NCBI GenBank assembly: GCA_045630965.1
Contig: JAZQTU010000016.1
Span: forward strand, 1 to 29,359
From: HGM04593 sp045630965
GTDB taxonomy: Bacteria; Bacteroidota; Bacteroidia; Bacteroidales; Bacteroidaceae
Direction: 5' to 3'
DNA: 29,359 bases
Position numbers and translations under genes: made by a program. The notes under the pieces were generated by a model. That model was given only the letters and a program-made list of their open reading frames with translations, searched no databases and was not told the DNA's origin. The stretch's first letter is position 1. The number at the start of each line of letters is the position of its first letter. This document shows positions 7,891 through 16,589 of the stretch, piece by piece.

Positions 7891-8748
7891 ATGAAGGAGA
7901 AAGAGAAAAAGAGAAGGATAAAGCTGCTCAGCAAATACAGGCTGACAATTCTCAACGAGAACAAGCAGGAAGAGAACGCACACCGTTTCTCCATATCCCC
8001 ATTGTCGGTACTCACGTCACTCTTCTTTCTTTTCATGATGGCTGTTGCAGTGCTTTATCTCATTGTTGTTTACACACCGGTAGGCAGCCTCATCCCAGGA
8101 TATATAAACAAACGTACGAAAGAAGAGCTCATAAGGAATAATATCCGTATGGACTCAATCATGCACGAAGTAACCAAGCAGGACAGGTATATTGCGAATA
8201 TAAAGGCAATAATGGATGGTGAAATAAGCATCGATTCCCTGCAGGAGATGCCACATGAGATAACGAGCGACAGCATATCCATTAAAAGTTCCGAGATTGA
8301 AAAGGAGTTTATAAAAGAGTGGGAGGAGCGCGAAAAGTACAACCTCACATCGCAGGCAACGAATATAAACGAGATACAATCGCTGAACCTGTTCCGTCCG
8401 ACACAAGGCGAGATTGTGAGACCGTTTGACATTAATGCAGGACACTACGGTGTTGACATTGCAGAGGTCCCTGGCGAAAGCATACGTGCGATACATGACG
8501 GCACAGTAGTAATGAGTGACTTTACTGCAAATGACGGATACACTATTGTCATACAACACCGCGAAAACATGATATCGGTATACCGCAACTGTTATCGATT
8601 GATGAAAGGCGTGGGAGACAAAGTGGGCAAAGGTGAAGCCATTGGCATATTCAGCAACAAAAAAGAGGGGAAAAAGAACAGTTTCCTGCATCTTGAATTA
8701 TGGCACAGAGGCAAGCCTCTTGACCCGAACACATACATAGCATTCTAA
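7891..8748 (+). CDS. Membrane-anchored M23/LytM-domain protein lacking both catalytic histidines
   Basis: The protein has 285 residues: a basic cytoplasmic start, one transmembrane segment at about 38-61, a helical acidic linker at about 75-155, and a periplasmic LytM domain from about 168. The zinc ligands His185 and Asp189 are present in 'GHYGVDIAEVPG', and His267 is the third ligand. However, the segment that normally reads Tyr-Ala-His-Leu reads 'VYRNCYRL' (Asn at the His position), and the usual His-x-His reads 'SFLHLEL' (Phe265 replaces the general-base His). By family logic it may bind zinc but cut poorly or not at all, like regulatory LytM factors such as EnvC. It is transcribed with murA and dxr. 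A role at the divisome or in wall-hydrolase control is inference. Confidence 0.85.
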   Translation: MKEKEKKRRIKLLSKYRLTILNENKQEENAHRFSISPLSVLTSLFFLFMMAVAVLYLIVVYTPVGSLIPGYINKRTKEELIRNNIRMDSIMHEVTKQDRYIANIKAIMDGEISIDSLQEMPHEITSDSISIKSSEIEKEFIKEWEEREKYNLTSQATNINEIQSLNLFRPTQGEIVRPFDINAGHYGVDIAEVPGESIRAIHDGTVVMSDFTANDGYTIVIQHRENMISVYRNCYRLMKGVGDKVGKGEAIGIFSNKKEGKKNSFLHLELWHRGKPLDPNTYIAF

Positions 8749-8759
8749 CAGACCAAAAT

Positions 8760-9923
8760 ATGGAAACCGCAAGAAAAAGACAAATTGCGATATTAGGCTC
8801 AACCGGTTCCATTGGAACACAGACACTTCAGGTTGTTGAAGAACATCCCGAATGTTTCGAAGTATATGCCATTACAGCCAACAGACGAGTTGATGACCTC
8901 ATTGCACAAGCACGCAAGTTCATGCCCGAGGCAGTCGTCATCGCCGACGAAACAAAATATGAACAACTGAAAGAGGCTCTACACGACCTGCCGATAAAAG
9001 TTTACGCAGGTTACGAAGCAATATGTCAGATTGTAGAGTCTGGTCCCATTGACATTGTCGTTACGGCAATGGTCGGTTTTTCGGGATTGCGTCCTACAAT
9101 AAATGCCATTAAGGCAGGAAAAGCCATAGCGCTTGCCAACAAGGAGACTATGGTCGTTGCCGGAGAGCTTATCAACGCTCTGGCAATGGAACATCAAACA
9201 CCGATACTTCCGGTTGATTCGGAACACTCTGCCATATTCCAGTGCCTTGCAGGAGAGATGCACAACAAAGTCGAAAAACTTATTCTTACAGCATCGGGAG
9301 GTCCTTTCCGCACATTCACTAAAGAGCAGTTGGAGCATGTAACCAAGGAGCAGGCTCTGAAACACCCGAACTGGAGCATGGGAGCAAAAATCACCACTGA
9401 TTCTGCAACAATGATGAACAAAGGCTTCGAGGTTATGGAGGCAAAATGGTTGTTCGGAGTAGGAGCCGAAGATATTGAAGTTGTCGTACACCCACAGTCG
9501 GTGATACACTCAATGGTACAATTCGGCGACGGAGCCATAAAGGCACAATTGGGTACACCAGATATGCGCTTGCCAATCATGTATGCCCTCACCTACCCGG
9601 CGCGTCTGTCATCGTCGTTCGACAGAATAGACTGGAGCAAGTTGGGCGAACTGACATTTGAGAAACCCAACCTGGAATTGTTCCCTAACCTTCGTCTTGC
9701 ATACGAAGCTCTGACCAAAGGAGGTAACATTCCATGTGTCGTAAATGCAGCAAATGAGGTATGCGTTGCAGCGTTCCTCAATGACCGTGTAAGATTTGTC
9801 GACATGCCACGTCTGATAGAGAGAGCTATGAACGAAGCTACATACATTCTGAAACCCACTCTTGACGACTACCTTGAGACAGACAAGGAGATACGTCGCA
9901 TGGTAGAGGAATGGATCAAATAA
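8760..9923 (+). CDS. dxr: 1-deoxy-D-xylulose 5-phosphate reductoisomerase
   Basis: Dxr rearranges and reduces 1-deoxyxylulose 5-phosphate to 2-C-methylerythritol 4-phosphate with NADPH, the second step of the MEP isoprenoid pathway. The 387 residues include the NADPH motif 'LGSTGSIGTQTL' near the start. They also have the metal- and substrate-binding 'LPVDSEHSAIFQCL', the flexible loop segment 'HPNWSMGAKITTDSATMMNKG' and 'VVHPQSVIHSMVQF'. Length is standard. The pathway's next enzyme, IspD, is encoded in this window at 23892-24590. Confidence 0.98.
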   Translation: METARKRQIAILGSTGSIGTQTLQVVEEHPECFEVYAITANRRVDDLIAQARKFMPEAVVIADETKYEQLKEALHDLPIKVYAGYEAICQIVESGPIDIVVTAMVGFSGLRPTINAIKAGKAIALANKETMVVAGELINALAMEHQTPILPVDSEHSAIFQCLAGEMHNKVEKLILTASGGPFRTFTKEQLEHVTKEQALKHPNWSMGAKITTDSATMMNKGFEVMEAKWLFGVGAEDIEVVVHPQSVIHSMVQFGDGAIKAQLGTPDMRLPIMYALTYPARLSSSFDRIDWSKLGELTFEKPNLELFPNLRLAYEALTKGGNIPCVVNAANEVCVAAFLNDRVRFVDMPRLIERAMNEATYILKPTLDDYLETDKEIRRMVEEWIK

Positions 9924-9955
9924 TATTTGGAATAAAATTTTTACAAACATACAAT

Positions 9956-11293
9956 ATGGAGATTTTTTTGATAAGGGCATTACAGTTGATTTTGGCGTTG
10001 AGCCTTTTGGTGCTGATACACGAGTTCGGACATTTTCTTTTTGCAAGAATATTCAAGGTACGCGTTGAGAAATTCTATCTATTCTTTGACTGGAAATTCT
10101 CACTGTTCAAATGGAAGCCCAAGAACAGCGACACTGAGTACGGTATTGGCTGGGTTCCTCTCGGCGGATACTGCAAGATTGCAGGCATGATTGACGAGTC
10201 GATGGATACAGAACAGATGAAACAACCGGCACAACCATGGGAATACCGTTCAAAGCCGGCATGGCAGCGCTTGCTTATAATTGTAGGCGGTGTGATGTTC
10301 AACCTGATACTAGCTATATTCATTTATGCAATGGTCCTCTTCACATGGGGCGACTCGCACACAGATCTTCACTCAATGAAGAACGGTCTTGCATTCAATG
10401 AGACTGCTAAGGAGATAGGTTTCCGCAATGGCGATATCATTATAAAGATGGACGGAGAAGAGGTCCACAAGCTCTATCACGACAAGGTGCGAGGCGCAAA
10501 CATATTCCGTGAAATATGTAATTCCGACGAAGTGACAGTGCTACGCGACGGAAAAGAGGTTGCAATAGCAATACCTGACACTCTTGGACTCCTGAACATG
10601 AACAAGAGCGGAATATTCATGTATGAAAGAATACTGCCGGTGATAGACAGCGTCGATGCCAATGGAGCTGGAGCTGCGGCAGGCATTGCAAGCGGCGACA
10701 AGGTTATCGCCATTGACGGCAATACCATCGATTCATGGACCGACCTTAAGGTTACACTTGCAAAACTCCAGAAAGAGAAAAAATACAACTTCAATATAGA
10801 GGTTATGCGCGATAGCGCAGTACTGCTCAACGCAACAGTTGACAGCACATTTATTCTTGGTGTGACACCTGTGATGAACAACTATCCTCTCATTCACAAC
10901 GACTATGGCTTTTTCGCGTCGTTCCCTGCAGGTATATCATACGGTCTCAACGTACTTCGCGGCTATGTAAATGACTTCAAGTATGTATTCACATCGGACG
11001 GAGCAAAATCAGTAGGCATGTTCGCTTCTATCGGCAGTCTTTTCCCTGCCGCATGGGACTGGCACGAATTCTGGTTGATGACAGCATTCCTGTCAATCAT
11101 ACTTGCATTCATGAACATACTGCCTATTCCGGCACTTGACGGAGGACATGCATTGTTCCTTCTTTCGGAAATGGTTACAGGCAAACAGCCGAGCGACAAG
11201 TTCCTTGAACGCGCTCAAATGATCGGCATGCTCATAATCCTGGGATTATTTGTCCTTGCCACATATAACGACCTTATGAAATTCGTATTCTAA
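9956..11293 (+). CDS. rseP: RseP family site-2 intramembrane metalloprotease
   Basis: This inner-membrane zinc protease cuts transmembrane segments, classically the anti-sigma factor in the envelope stress pathway and leftover signal peptides. The frame opens at 9911 inside dxr, but the ATG at 9956 gives the usual N-terminus (MEIFLIRALQLILALSLLVL) and 445 residues. The active site 'HEFGH' is at residues 22-26 in the first membrane helix. 'WVPLGGYCKIAGM' is the membrane-reentrant loop. A PDZ region sits in the middle ('AAGIASGDKVIAIDGNTIDSW'), possibly after a second degenerate one. 'NILPIPALDGGH' holds the third zinc ligand Asp near the C-terminus. The serpin gene follows with no gap. Confidence 0.95.
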   Translation: MEIFLIRALQLILALSLLVLIHEFGHFLFARIFKVRVEKFYLFFDWKFSLFKWKPKNSDTEYGIGWVPLGGYCKIAGMIDESMDTEQMKQPAQPWEYRSKPAWQRLLIIVGGVMFNLILAIFIYAMVLFTWGDSHTDLHSMKNGLAFNETAKEIGFRNGDIIIKMDGEEVHKLYHDKVRGANIFREICNSDEVTVLRDGKEVAIAIPDTLGLLNMNKSGIFMYERILPVIDSVDANGAGAAAGIASGDKVIAIDGNTIDSWTDLKVTLAKLQKEKKYNFNIEVMRDSAVLLNATVDSTFILGVTPVMNNYPLIHNDYGFFASFPAGISYGLNVLRGYVNDFKYVFTSDGAKSVGMFASIGSLFPAAWDWHEFWLMTAFLSIILAFMNILPIPALDGGHALFLLSEMVTGKQPSDKFLERAQMIGMLIILGLFVLATYNDLMKFVF

Positions 11294-12475
11294 ATGAAAA
11301 AGGGTATATACAGCATACTGACAATATCGGCACTTTTGTTCCTGGCGGGTTGTTCAACCTGCAGGAACAAGGTGGCTATTGACTCCAAAGCAGAAAACGG
11401 TGCATTGGAAGCACCGTTCTGGAGCAAGTTGTTGTATGAGACATATTCCACAGAGGAAGAAGAGAACTTCTGCCTTTCGCCACTGAGCGCACAACTCGCC
11501 ATGTCCATAGCTGCTAAAGGCGCCGAAGGTGAAACCCTGAAGCAGATGCAGAACACAATCGGCAGCTATTCTGCAGAAGATTCAAAGGAACTTATAGGTG
11601 ATTCGAAGAACGAAAATTCCCCATGCGAAGTAAAGATTGCCAATTCAATTTGGATAAACGAGAACTTCAGCGTCAAGGAGAGATTCATCACGAAGAACAA
11701 GACAGATTTCAATGCAGAGGTAAGAACTATTCCATTTGACGAGAATGCAGCAGGAATAATCAACAACTGGTGCAAGGAAAATACAAAAGGAAAGATAGAA
11801 GAAATCATTGACGAAGTAGAGGCGCTGGATATGATGTTCCTCATCAACGCATTATACTTCAAAGCACCTTGGCGCGACCCATTCAAAACCGGAAGCACAA
11901 CAAAAGAGGATTTCACGACAAGCGACGGTAATATAATAAAGGTGGAGATGATGAAACAAACATTCCACACACCATATTACAGCGATGACATTGTACAGAT
12001 TGTGGCAAAACCTTTCAAGGAGAGATATGAAATGCTTTTCATACTCCCTTGGCGCAACAGGAGTATCGGCGATGCCATAAACCACATTGCAGTCAATTAC
12101 AAAGAGTGCATTGACAGCATGAAGAATTACAGGATTGACTTCTCTTTGCCAAAGTTCAGAAGTGAATACGGCACAAGCCTGAAGAACACGCTCTGCAACA
12201 TGGGCATGGAGATGCCTTTTGGTAAGGAAGCGCAGTTCGGAGGCATATCTGATATACCGCTGTATATCAAAGATGTCTTTCAGAAGACCTTTATCAGCGT
12301 TGACGAAGAGGGAGCCGAAGCTGCTGCTGTCACATCCGTTACTATTGGGATGATGTCGATGAGACCGCAACAGAAAATAACCATGAAGCTTGACCGTCCT
12401 TTCATTTATGCGATAAGAGACAAGAAAACAGATAGAATATTATTTATAGGTAAAGTTGGAAATCCCAATAAATAA
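11294..12475 (+). CDS. Serpin lipoprotein with a Met-Ser reactive bond
   Basis: This is a 393-residue serine protease inhibitor of the serpin fold, predicted to be lipid-anchored. The signal 'LLFLAGC' is a lipobox with Cys20. The next residues (STCRNK) lack the acidic surface-export signal known in Bacteroidota lipoproteins, so a periplasm-facing anchor is inferred. 'NFCLSPLSAQLAMSIAAKGAEGET', 'ANSIWINENFSVKE', 'LINALYFKAPW' and 'DRPFIYAIRDKKTDRILFIGKV' are serpin blocks. The reactive loop begins with the hinge 'EEGAEAAAVTS'. Counting 17 residues puts P1 at Met354 and P1' at Ser355, the same pair as human alpha-1-antitrypsin. The small Ala-rich hinge is what inhibitory serpins need. The start codon directly abuts the rseP stop, so coupling is likely. 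The target protease is unknown. Confidence 0.93.
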   Translation: MKKGIYSILTISALLFLAGCSTCRNKVAIDSKAENGALEAPFWSKLLYETYSTEEEENFCLSPLSAQLAMSIAAKGAEGETLKQMQNTIGSYSAEDSKELIGDSKNENSPCEVKIANSIWINENFSVKERFITKNKTDFNAEVRTIPFDENAAGIINNWCKENTKGKIEEIIDEVEALDMMFLINALYFKAPWRDPFKTGSTTKEDFTTSDGNIIKVEMMKQTFHTPYYSDDIVQIVAKPFKERYEMLFILPWRNRSIGDAINHIAVNYKECIDSMKNYRIDFSLPKFRSEYGTSLKNTLCNMGMEMPFGKEAQFGGISDIPLYIKDVFQKTFISVDEEGAEAAAVTSVTIGMMSMRPQQKITMKLDRPFIYAIRDKKTDRILFIGKVGNPNK

Positions 12476-12502
12476 AAAAGAAACAATATAACTAAAGCAA
12501 AT

Positions 12503-13831
12503 ATGAAACGTATTTTAAGCACATTGTTACTGCTTTTAATTGTAGCAGCAGGTTTCTGCAAAAACCCCAAGTACATCTTCTATTTTATTGGTGACGGCAT
12601 GGGGCCATCGCACGTGCGTGGAACGGAACTTTTCTTTAGCGAGATCTTCAAACCGCTCCTTAAAAAAGAGGTAAGATTACCTTTCACGACATTCCCACAA
12701 GTTGCTTTTGTCACCACACATTCGGCTAGCAACGGCGTTACCGACTCTGCCGCTTCGGGCACGGCGTTGGCAACCGGCTCAAAGACAAACAACGGTTGCA
12801 TAGGTGTTGACGCGAATGGGAATAATGTATATAGCGTTGCATACAAGGCTAAAGAGGCAGGTTATGCTGTGGGTATCGCCACAACAGTGCCTATTAACCA
12901 TGCAACACCGAGTGCGTTCTATGCACACAACAAGAGCCGTAACAACTACCACGAGATAGCACAGGATATGCTCACTGCCGACTATGATTTCTATGCCGGT
13001 GGTGATGCCAAATGCACCAACGAACAGCGCAAAGCGTTATACGACAAAGCAGAAAAGCAAGGTTACACCATTGCGCGAGGTTACGAAGATTACAAAGCTA
13101 AAGCCGATGAAGCCGAAAAAATGATGTTATATCAGAAGAATATCGCCGAAGAGTTACCTTATGCGATTGACAACGAATGCGTGGCAGCCGACCTTAACCT
13201 TTACAATATAACAAAAGCCGGAATAGATTTTCTTTACGAAAAAAACAAGAAAGGCTTTTTCTTTATGGTAGAGGGAGGTAAAATAGACTATGCATCGCAC
13301 AGCGATGACGCTGCAACGGTTTTCTACGAAGTCTTCGACTTCAGCTCAGCCATTGAAGCTGCTATCGATTTCTACAACCAGCACAAAGATGAGACCTTGA
13401 TTATTGTTACTGCCGACCACGAGACCGGCGGTCTTGTACTCGGTTACAATGGTAATTACGCACTATACTTCAAGGAGCTTACAAAGCAGAAGGTTAGCGT
13501 AAACAAGCTACAGGCAATGCTACAGGCACTTGGCACTACAACTTGGGGTAAAGTAAACGAAATTGTAAAAGAGAATATTGGTGTAGAAATTCGTGGTAAT
13601 CACGATGAAAACGAAAGCATAGAGATGACATCGAGTCTTGCCGGAAGAATTGCAGCAGAGGCTATATATGACCTTGACCGCAGTGCTGCAATATCATGGG
13701 CAAGCGGAAACCATTCGGGCACGTTCGTACCGTTGTTTGCCATAGGCTGCGGTGCCGAGGAGTTCCACGGAGTCATGGACAATACAGATATTCCAAAGAC
13801 CATTAAACGTGTGGCAAAAATAAAAGAATAA
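12503..13831 (+). CDS. phoA: Alkaline phosphatase
   Basis: This exported zinc/magnesium phosphomonoesterase probably releases phosphate in the periplasm. It is 442 residues long with a signal peptide at about 1-19. The first metal ligand is Asp31 in 'FIGDGMGPSH'. The nucleophile is Ser82 in 'VTDSAASGTALATGSKT'. 'MVEGGKIDYASHSDDAA' and 'IVTADHETGGL' supply further metal ligands, and 'WASGNHSGTFVPLFAIG' carries the last His. Size and motif order fit the classical PhoA family. The gene begins 27 bases after the serpin and ends at the strong hairpin at 13833-13877. I see no phosphate-regulon box. Confidence 0.93.
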   Translation: MKRILSTLLLLLIVAAGFCKNPKYIFYFIGDGMGPSHVRGTELFFSEIFKPLLKKEVRLPFTTFPQVAFVTTHSASNGVTDSAASGTALATGSKTNNGCIGVDANGNNVYSVAYKAKEAGYAVGIATTVPINHATPSAFYAHNKSRNNYHEIAQDMLTADYDFYAGGDAKCTNEQRKALYDKAEKQGYTIARGYEDYKAKADEAEKMMLYQKNIAEELPYAIDNECVAADLNLYNITKAGIDFLYEKNKKGFFFMVEGGKIDYASHSDDAATVFYEVFDFSSAIEAAIDFYNQHKDETLIIVTADHETGGLVLGYNGNYALYFKELTKQKVSVNKLQAMLQALGTTTWGKVNEIVKENIGVEIRGNHDENESIEMTSSLAGRIAAEAIYDLDRSAAISWASGNHSGTFVPLFAIGCGAEEFHGVMDNTDIPKTIKRVAKIKE

Positions 13832-13832
13832 T

Positions 13833-13877
13833 AAACAATGAGGGCTGAACTTTGTTGAAGTTCAGCCCTCATTGTTT
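13833..13877. terminator. Perfect 20-bp hairpin, probable two-way terminator
   Basis: Arms 13833-13852 and 13858-13877 are perfect inverted repeats (AAACAATGAGGGCTGAACTT and its complement) around a 5-base loop. The A-tract on one side and T-tract on the other suit termination on both strands. It fills the 44-base gap between the convergent phosphatase and M23-LysM genes and touches the stop codon of the latter. Confidence 0.88.
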
Positions 13878-14742
13878 ATTCATATCTCAACTGTTGGCCC
13901 GGACGAATTATTGAACGGGGACCAAGTTTGTTCAGTTTGAAAATTATACCCTCTTCAACACCATACTTTTTGGCTATTCTGCCTATTGTCTCACCACTCT
14001 TGACGATATGGTATTTCTTTTCAGGACCAGCAATTTTTACAACACCGTTCTCAATATACTTTGTTCCCGGTTTGCGGTACAAATAAAAATCACCTGTCAC
14101 ATCCTGATTCTTGAAATCGAACATCAATGCCGGGTCAAGACAATTACCCAACAGCAATGTCTCAAAATGAAGGTGCGGACCGGAGCTTCTTCCGGTATTT
14201 CCGCCGAGTCCTATCGGATCCCCCGCCTTTACATTCTCGTTTACACCCACCAGTTTCTTTGACAAATGAGCATAAAGAGTCTCAATGCCGTTGCTGTGTC
14301 TTATCAGAATATAATGGCCGTATCCCTTACGCTGGTACGATGTTATACGTACCTTACCGTCAAACGCCGCATAGATTGTATCGCCACGGTTCACCTTGAC
14401 ATCAATACCATTATGTACACGGCGACGACGCGGACGGTAGCCGAACTTGTCTGTTACCTTTGTATTCGTTGTTGGCATTACAAAGCCACGTAGGTCAACA
14501 CGGAACGAATCGGGAAGTGCATGTTTGAAATGCACCTTTGTATTTGTCCATTCAGGATATATATCACTGGCCGGAACAGCATTTTCCTCGTTCAGCAACA
14601 TGGTACGCAAAGCTGTAGTCTCCACCATTTCAATCTGACGTTGGATGGAAACCTCCTCTGCAATAAGCGCCTGCGCACTGACACTTGCCGACAACACCAC
14701 AAGCAAAGCCGACAAAAAGATATGTCTCAATTTATTGTTCAC
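13876..14742 (-). CDS. Secreted M23 peptidase with C-terminal LysM domain
   Basis: This is a 288-residue exported peptidoglycan hydrolase. A signal peptide (about 1-23, ending SVSAQA) precedes the LytM domain. All catalytic positions are present: His110 and Asp114 in 'HNGIDV', His159 in 'YAHLSKK', and His190/His192 in 'GPHLHFE'. A LysM domain at about 243-288 ('YHIVKSGETIGRIAKKYGV') would hold it on glycan strands. Domain order M23 then LysM is less common than LysM first. It probably cuts peptide crosslinks during growth or division. It contrasts with the degenerate M23 protein at 7891-8748. It starts 6 bases after ndk and is probably co-transcribed with it. Confidence 0.93.
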   Translation of the reverse strand: MNNKLRHIFLSALLVVLSASVSAQALIAEEVSIQRQIEMVETTALRTMLLNEENAVPASDIYPEWTNTKVHFKHALPDSFRVDLRGFVMPTTNTKVTDKFGYRPRRRRVHNGIDVKVNRGDTIYAAFDGKVRITSYQRKGYGHYILIRHSNGIETLYAHLSKKLVGVNENVKAGDPIGLGGNTGRSSGPHLHFETLLLGNCLDPALMFDFKNQDVTGDFYLYRKPGTKYIENGVVKIAGPEKKYHIVKSGETIGRIAKKYGVEEGIIFKLNKLGPRSIIRPGQQLRYE

Positions 14743-14748
14743 CTTATA

Positions 14749-15222
14749 TTATTTATATTTCTCTGTTTCCTCGCCACCGTATTCAAAACATGTAACCGCA
14801 GAATCGTAATCGAACAACTCTTCAGGCTTGAAGAAACGGTCAATTTCAACAAGTGCACTCTCTACTGAATCGGAAGCATGAACCACATTCTGTTCACCGC
14901 TCATGGAGAAGTCACCACGTATTGTTCCGGGCAGAGCCTTGCGTGAATTTGTCACACCTACCATAGTACGTACAGTCTCTACAGCCTCAGCACCTTCAAG
15001 ACAGCATGCAATTATTGGAGCCGCCTGCATTGAAGCCTTCAAATAGGGGAAGAATGGACGTGCCACAAGGTGAGCATAGTGTTCAGCAACGATTTCATCG
15101 GTCATGAACATCATTTTCATACCAACGATTCTGAGACCCTTACGTTCAAAACGTGTTATGATATCACCAGCCAAACCACGCTGTATTGCATTCGGTTTAA
15201 TAAGAATAAGTGTTTTCTCCAT
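14749..15222 (-). CDS. ndk: Nucleoside diphosphate kinase
   Basis: Ndk balances nucleoside triphosphate pools by moving the gamma-phosphate of ATP to NDPs. The protein has 157 residues. 'TLILIKPNAIQRGL' is the N-terminal signature. His115 in 'NVVHASDS' is the phosphorylated histidine, and 'GTIRGDFS' precedes it as in the family. It is slightly longer than the ~140-residue E. coli form, with an extra C-terminal tail (EEL...EKYK), as is usual for Bacteroidota homologues. Confidence 0.97.
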   Translation of the reverse strand: MEKTLILIKPNAIQRGLAGDIITRFERKGLRIVGMKMMFMTDEIVAEHYAHLVARPFFPYLKASMQAAPIIACCLEGAEAVETVRTMVGVTNSRKALPGTIRGDFSMSGEQNVVHASDSVESALVEIDRFFKPEELFDYDSAVTCFEYGGEETEKYK

Positions 15223-15253
15223 AATATTTGTCAGTTATATAAGTTTTCAGGCA

Positions 15254-15261
15254 CGAAGGTA
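15254..15261 (-). promoter_or_regulatory. Possible -7 promoter element for ndk
   Basis: On the minus strand TACCTTCG is one mismatch from TAnnTTTG and lies about 30 bases before the ndk start. A TTCG 19 bases upstream is an imperfect -33 element. The match is weak, but this 104-base gap has no better candidate except TAATTTTC further upstream. Confidence 0.3.
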
Positions 15262-15326
15262 ATAAAAAAAGCTAATAATACGAAAATTAAGATGTTAAGA
15301 TTGAGCGTCGAAGCCCACTCCGAATG

Positions 15327-16589
15327 TCAGAACTTCACAGTGAACGTATGTCTGCAATTGCTGAACGAATAGCTGACGACAAATCCATAATTGTCGGCTA
15401 TAGACTTTACAAGAGCAAGTCCAAGACCTGTAGAACCGCTTTTACCGCTTGTATAGAAGCGGTCGAAAAGGCGTGAAGCATCAAGTGCCTCACAGCCGTC
15501 GTTGGATATTGCAAGACTGTTTTTTTCAATCCTCACATCAACAGTACCGCCTTCGGGAGCATGCAGGAACGCATTCTTTACAAGATTTGTCACCATTGTC
15601 GTTGCAAGTGACTCATTTATATTCACAACAAAACGGGCTGGGAGCTGCCTGTTGCACACAACTCCATTAGCGGAATAGATGTCAGAATAGATTTCAAGTT
15701 CACCTTCAATAACCTGCACAAGATCAACATCTGTCTTTTCCGGGAACTGGTTATTGTCAATCTTTGACAACAGCAAAAGTGTACGGTTAAGCCTGTTCAT
15801 ACGGTGCAATGACTGGCGCATCTTTGAGAGTTCGGCAAACTGTTCCTCGGTAAGAGGAGTATTGTCAATTATCCACTCAATGCGTGTACCAAGCACGGCA
15901 AGCGGTGTCTGCAGTTCATGCGAAGCATTTCCGATGAACTGTTTCTGTCGTTCCATATGATTTTCGGCGCGCTCTATTGTACTACGTGCCGCCTCGGTCA
16001 GTTTCTTGAATTCAAGAATATTCTTCTCTACAGGCAGTCCATCGACACCTTCTCCCGGACGATAATTGTCGAGCCATCGCAGGAGTGCATACAGCGGCCT
16101 CATGCTGTAATTGAAAATCAATGTCGTGACAACAAGAATTGTCAGCATAAGCAGCAGATAGAGAATTACAATATGCATGAACACGGCATGCAGCAAATCC
16201 TCACGCTCAAATGTCGGCATAGAGACAACAAGCCTGTAAGCATTACCCTCCCTGTCACCGAAGAGCATTGTCAATTCACGTGCAGGTTCAGTCTCCTTTT
16301 TCTCATGTATATATACACTTTTGTCCTCAAAGCTCATAGACGCATCAGAAACACGCACCCCCGGCAATGGTTCAATAGAGTATGTATTGTTGCTTCCGTC
16401 CCCTACAGGCGGCAACTCCATTCCGGCAAGTACACGCCTCACCAGCACCTCGGCATAATCCTCAAGGCTGTCATCAGCCTCATCGGTAATCTCCTCAACC
16501 ATAGAGAAGTAGAACACCGTTCCCCATATAAGCATTATAGGGAAAAGCACCAGGGCAAGCCTCAATGTTATGCGATAGATAAGTTTCAT
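15327..16589 (-). CDS. Membrane sensor histidine kinase
   Basis: This 420-residue inner-membrane kinase pairs with the regulator just upstream. Transmembrane helices at about 8-28 and 136-159 flank a periplasmic sensor region of roughly 105 residues that I cannot assign to a known fold. After the second helix comes a linker and the dimerisation helix, with phospho-acceptor His224 in 'GNASHELQTPLAVL'. The ATPase domain has the N box 'NLVKNAFLH', an abbreviated G1 box ('ISNDG') and the G2 box 'GSTGLGLALVK'. Its start overlaps the regulator stop by four bases. The signal it senses is unknown. Confidence 0.93.
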   Translation of the reverse strand: MKLIYRITLRLALVLFPIMLIWGTVFYFSMVEEITDEADDSLEDYAEVLVRRVLAGMELPPVGDGSNNTYSIEPLPGVRVSDASMSFEDKSVYIHEKKETEPARELTMLFGDREGNAYRLVVSMPTFEREDLLHAVFMHIVILYLLLMLTILVVTTLIFNYSMRPLYALLRWLDNYRPGEGVDGLPVEKNILEFKKLTEAARSTIERAENHMERQKQFIGNASHELQTPLAVLGTRIEWIIDNTPLTEEQFAELSKMRQSLHRMNRLNRTLLLLSKIDNNQFPEKTDVDLVQVIEGELEIYSDIYSANGVVCNRQLPARFVVNINESLATTMVTNLVKNAFLHAPEGGTVDVRIEKNSLAISNDGCEALDASRLFDRFYTSGKSGSTGLGLALVKSIADNYGFVVSYSFSNCRHTFTVKF

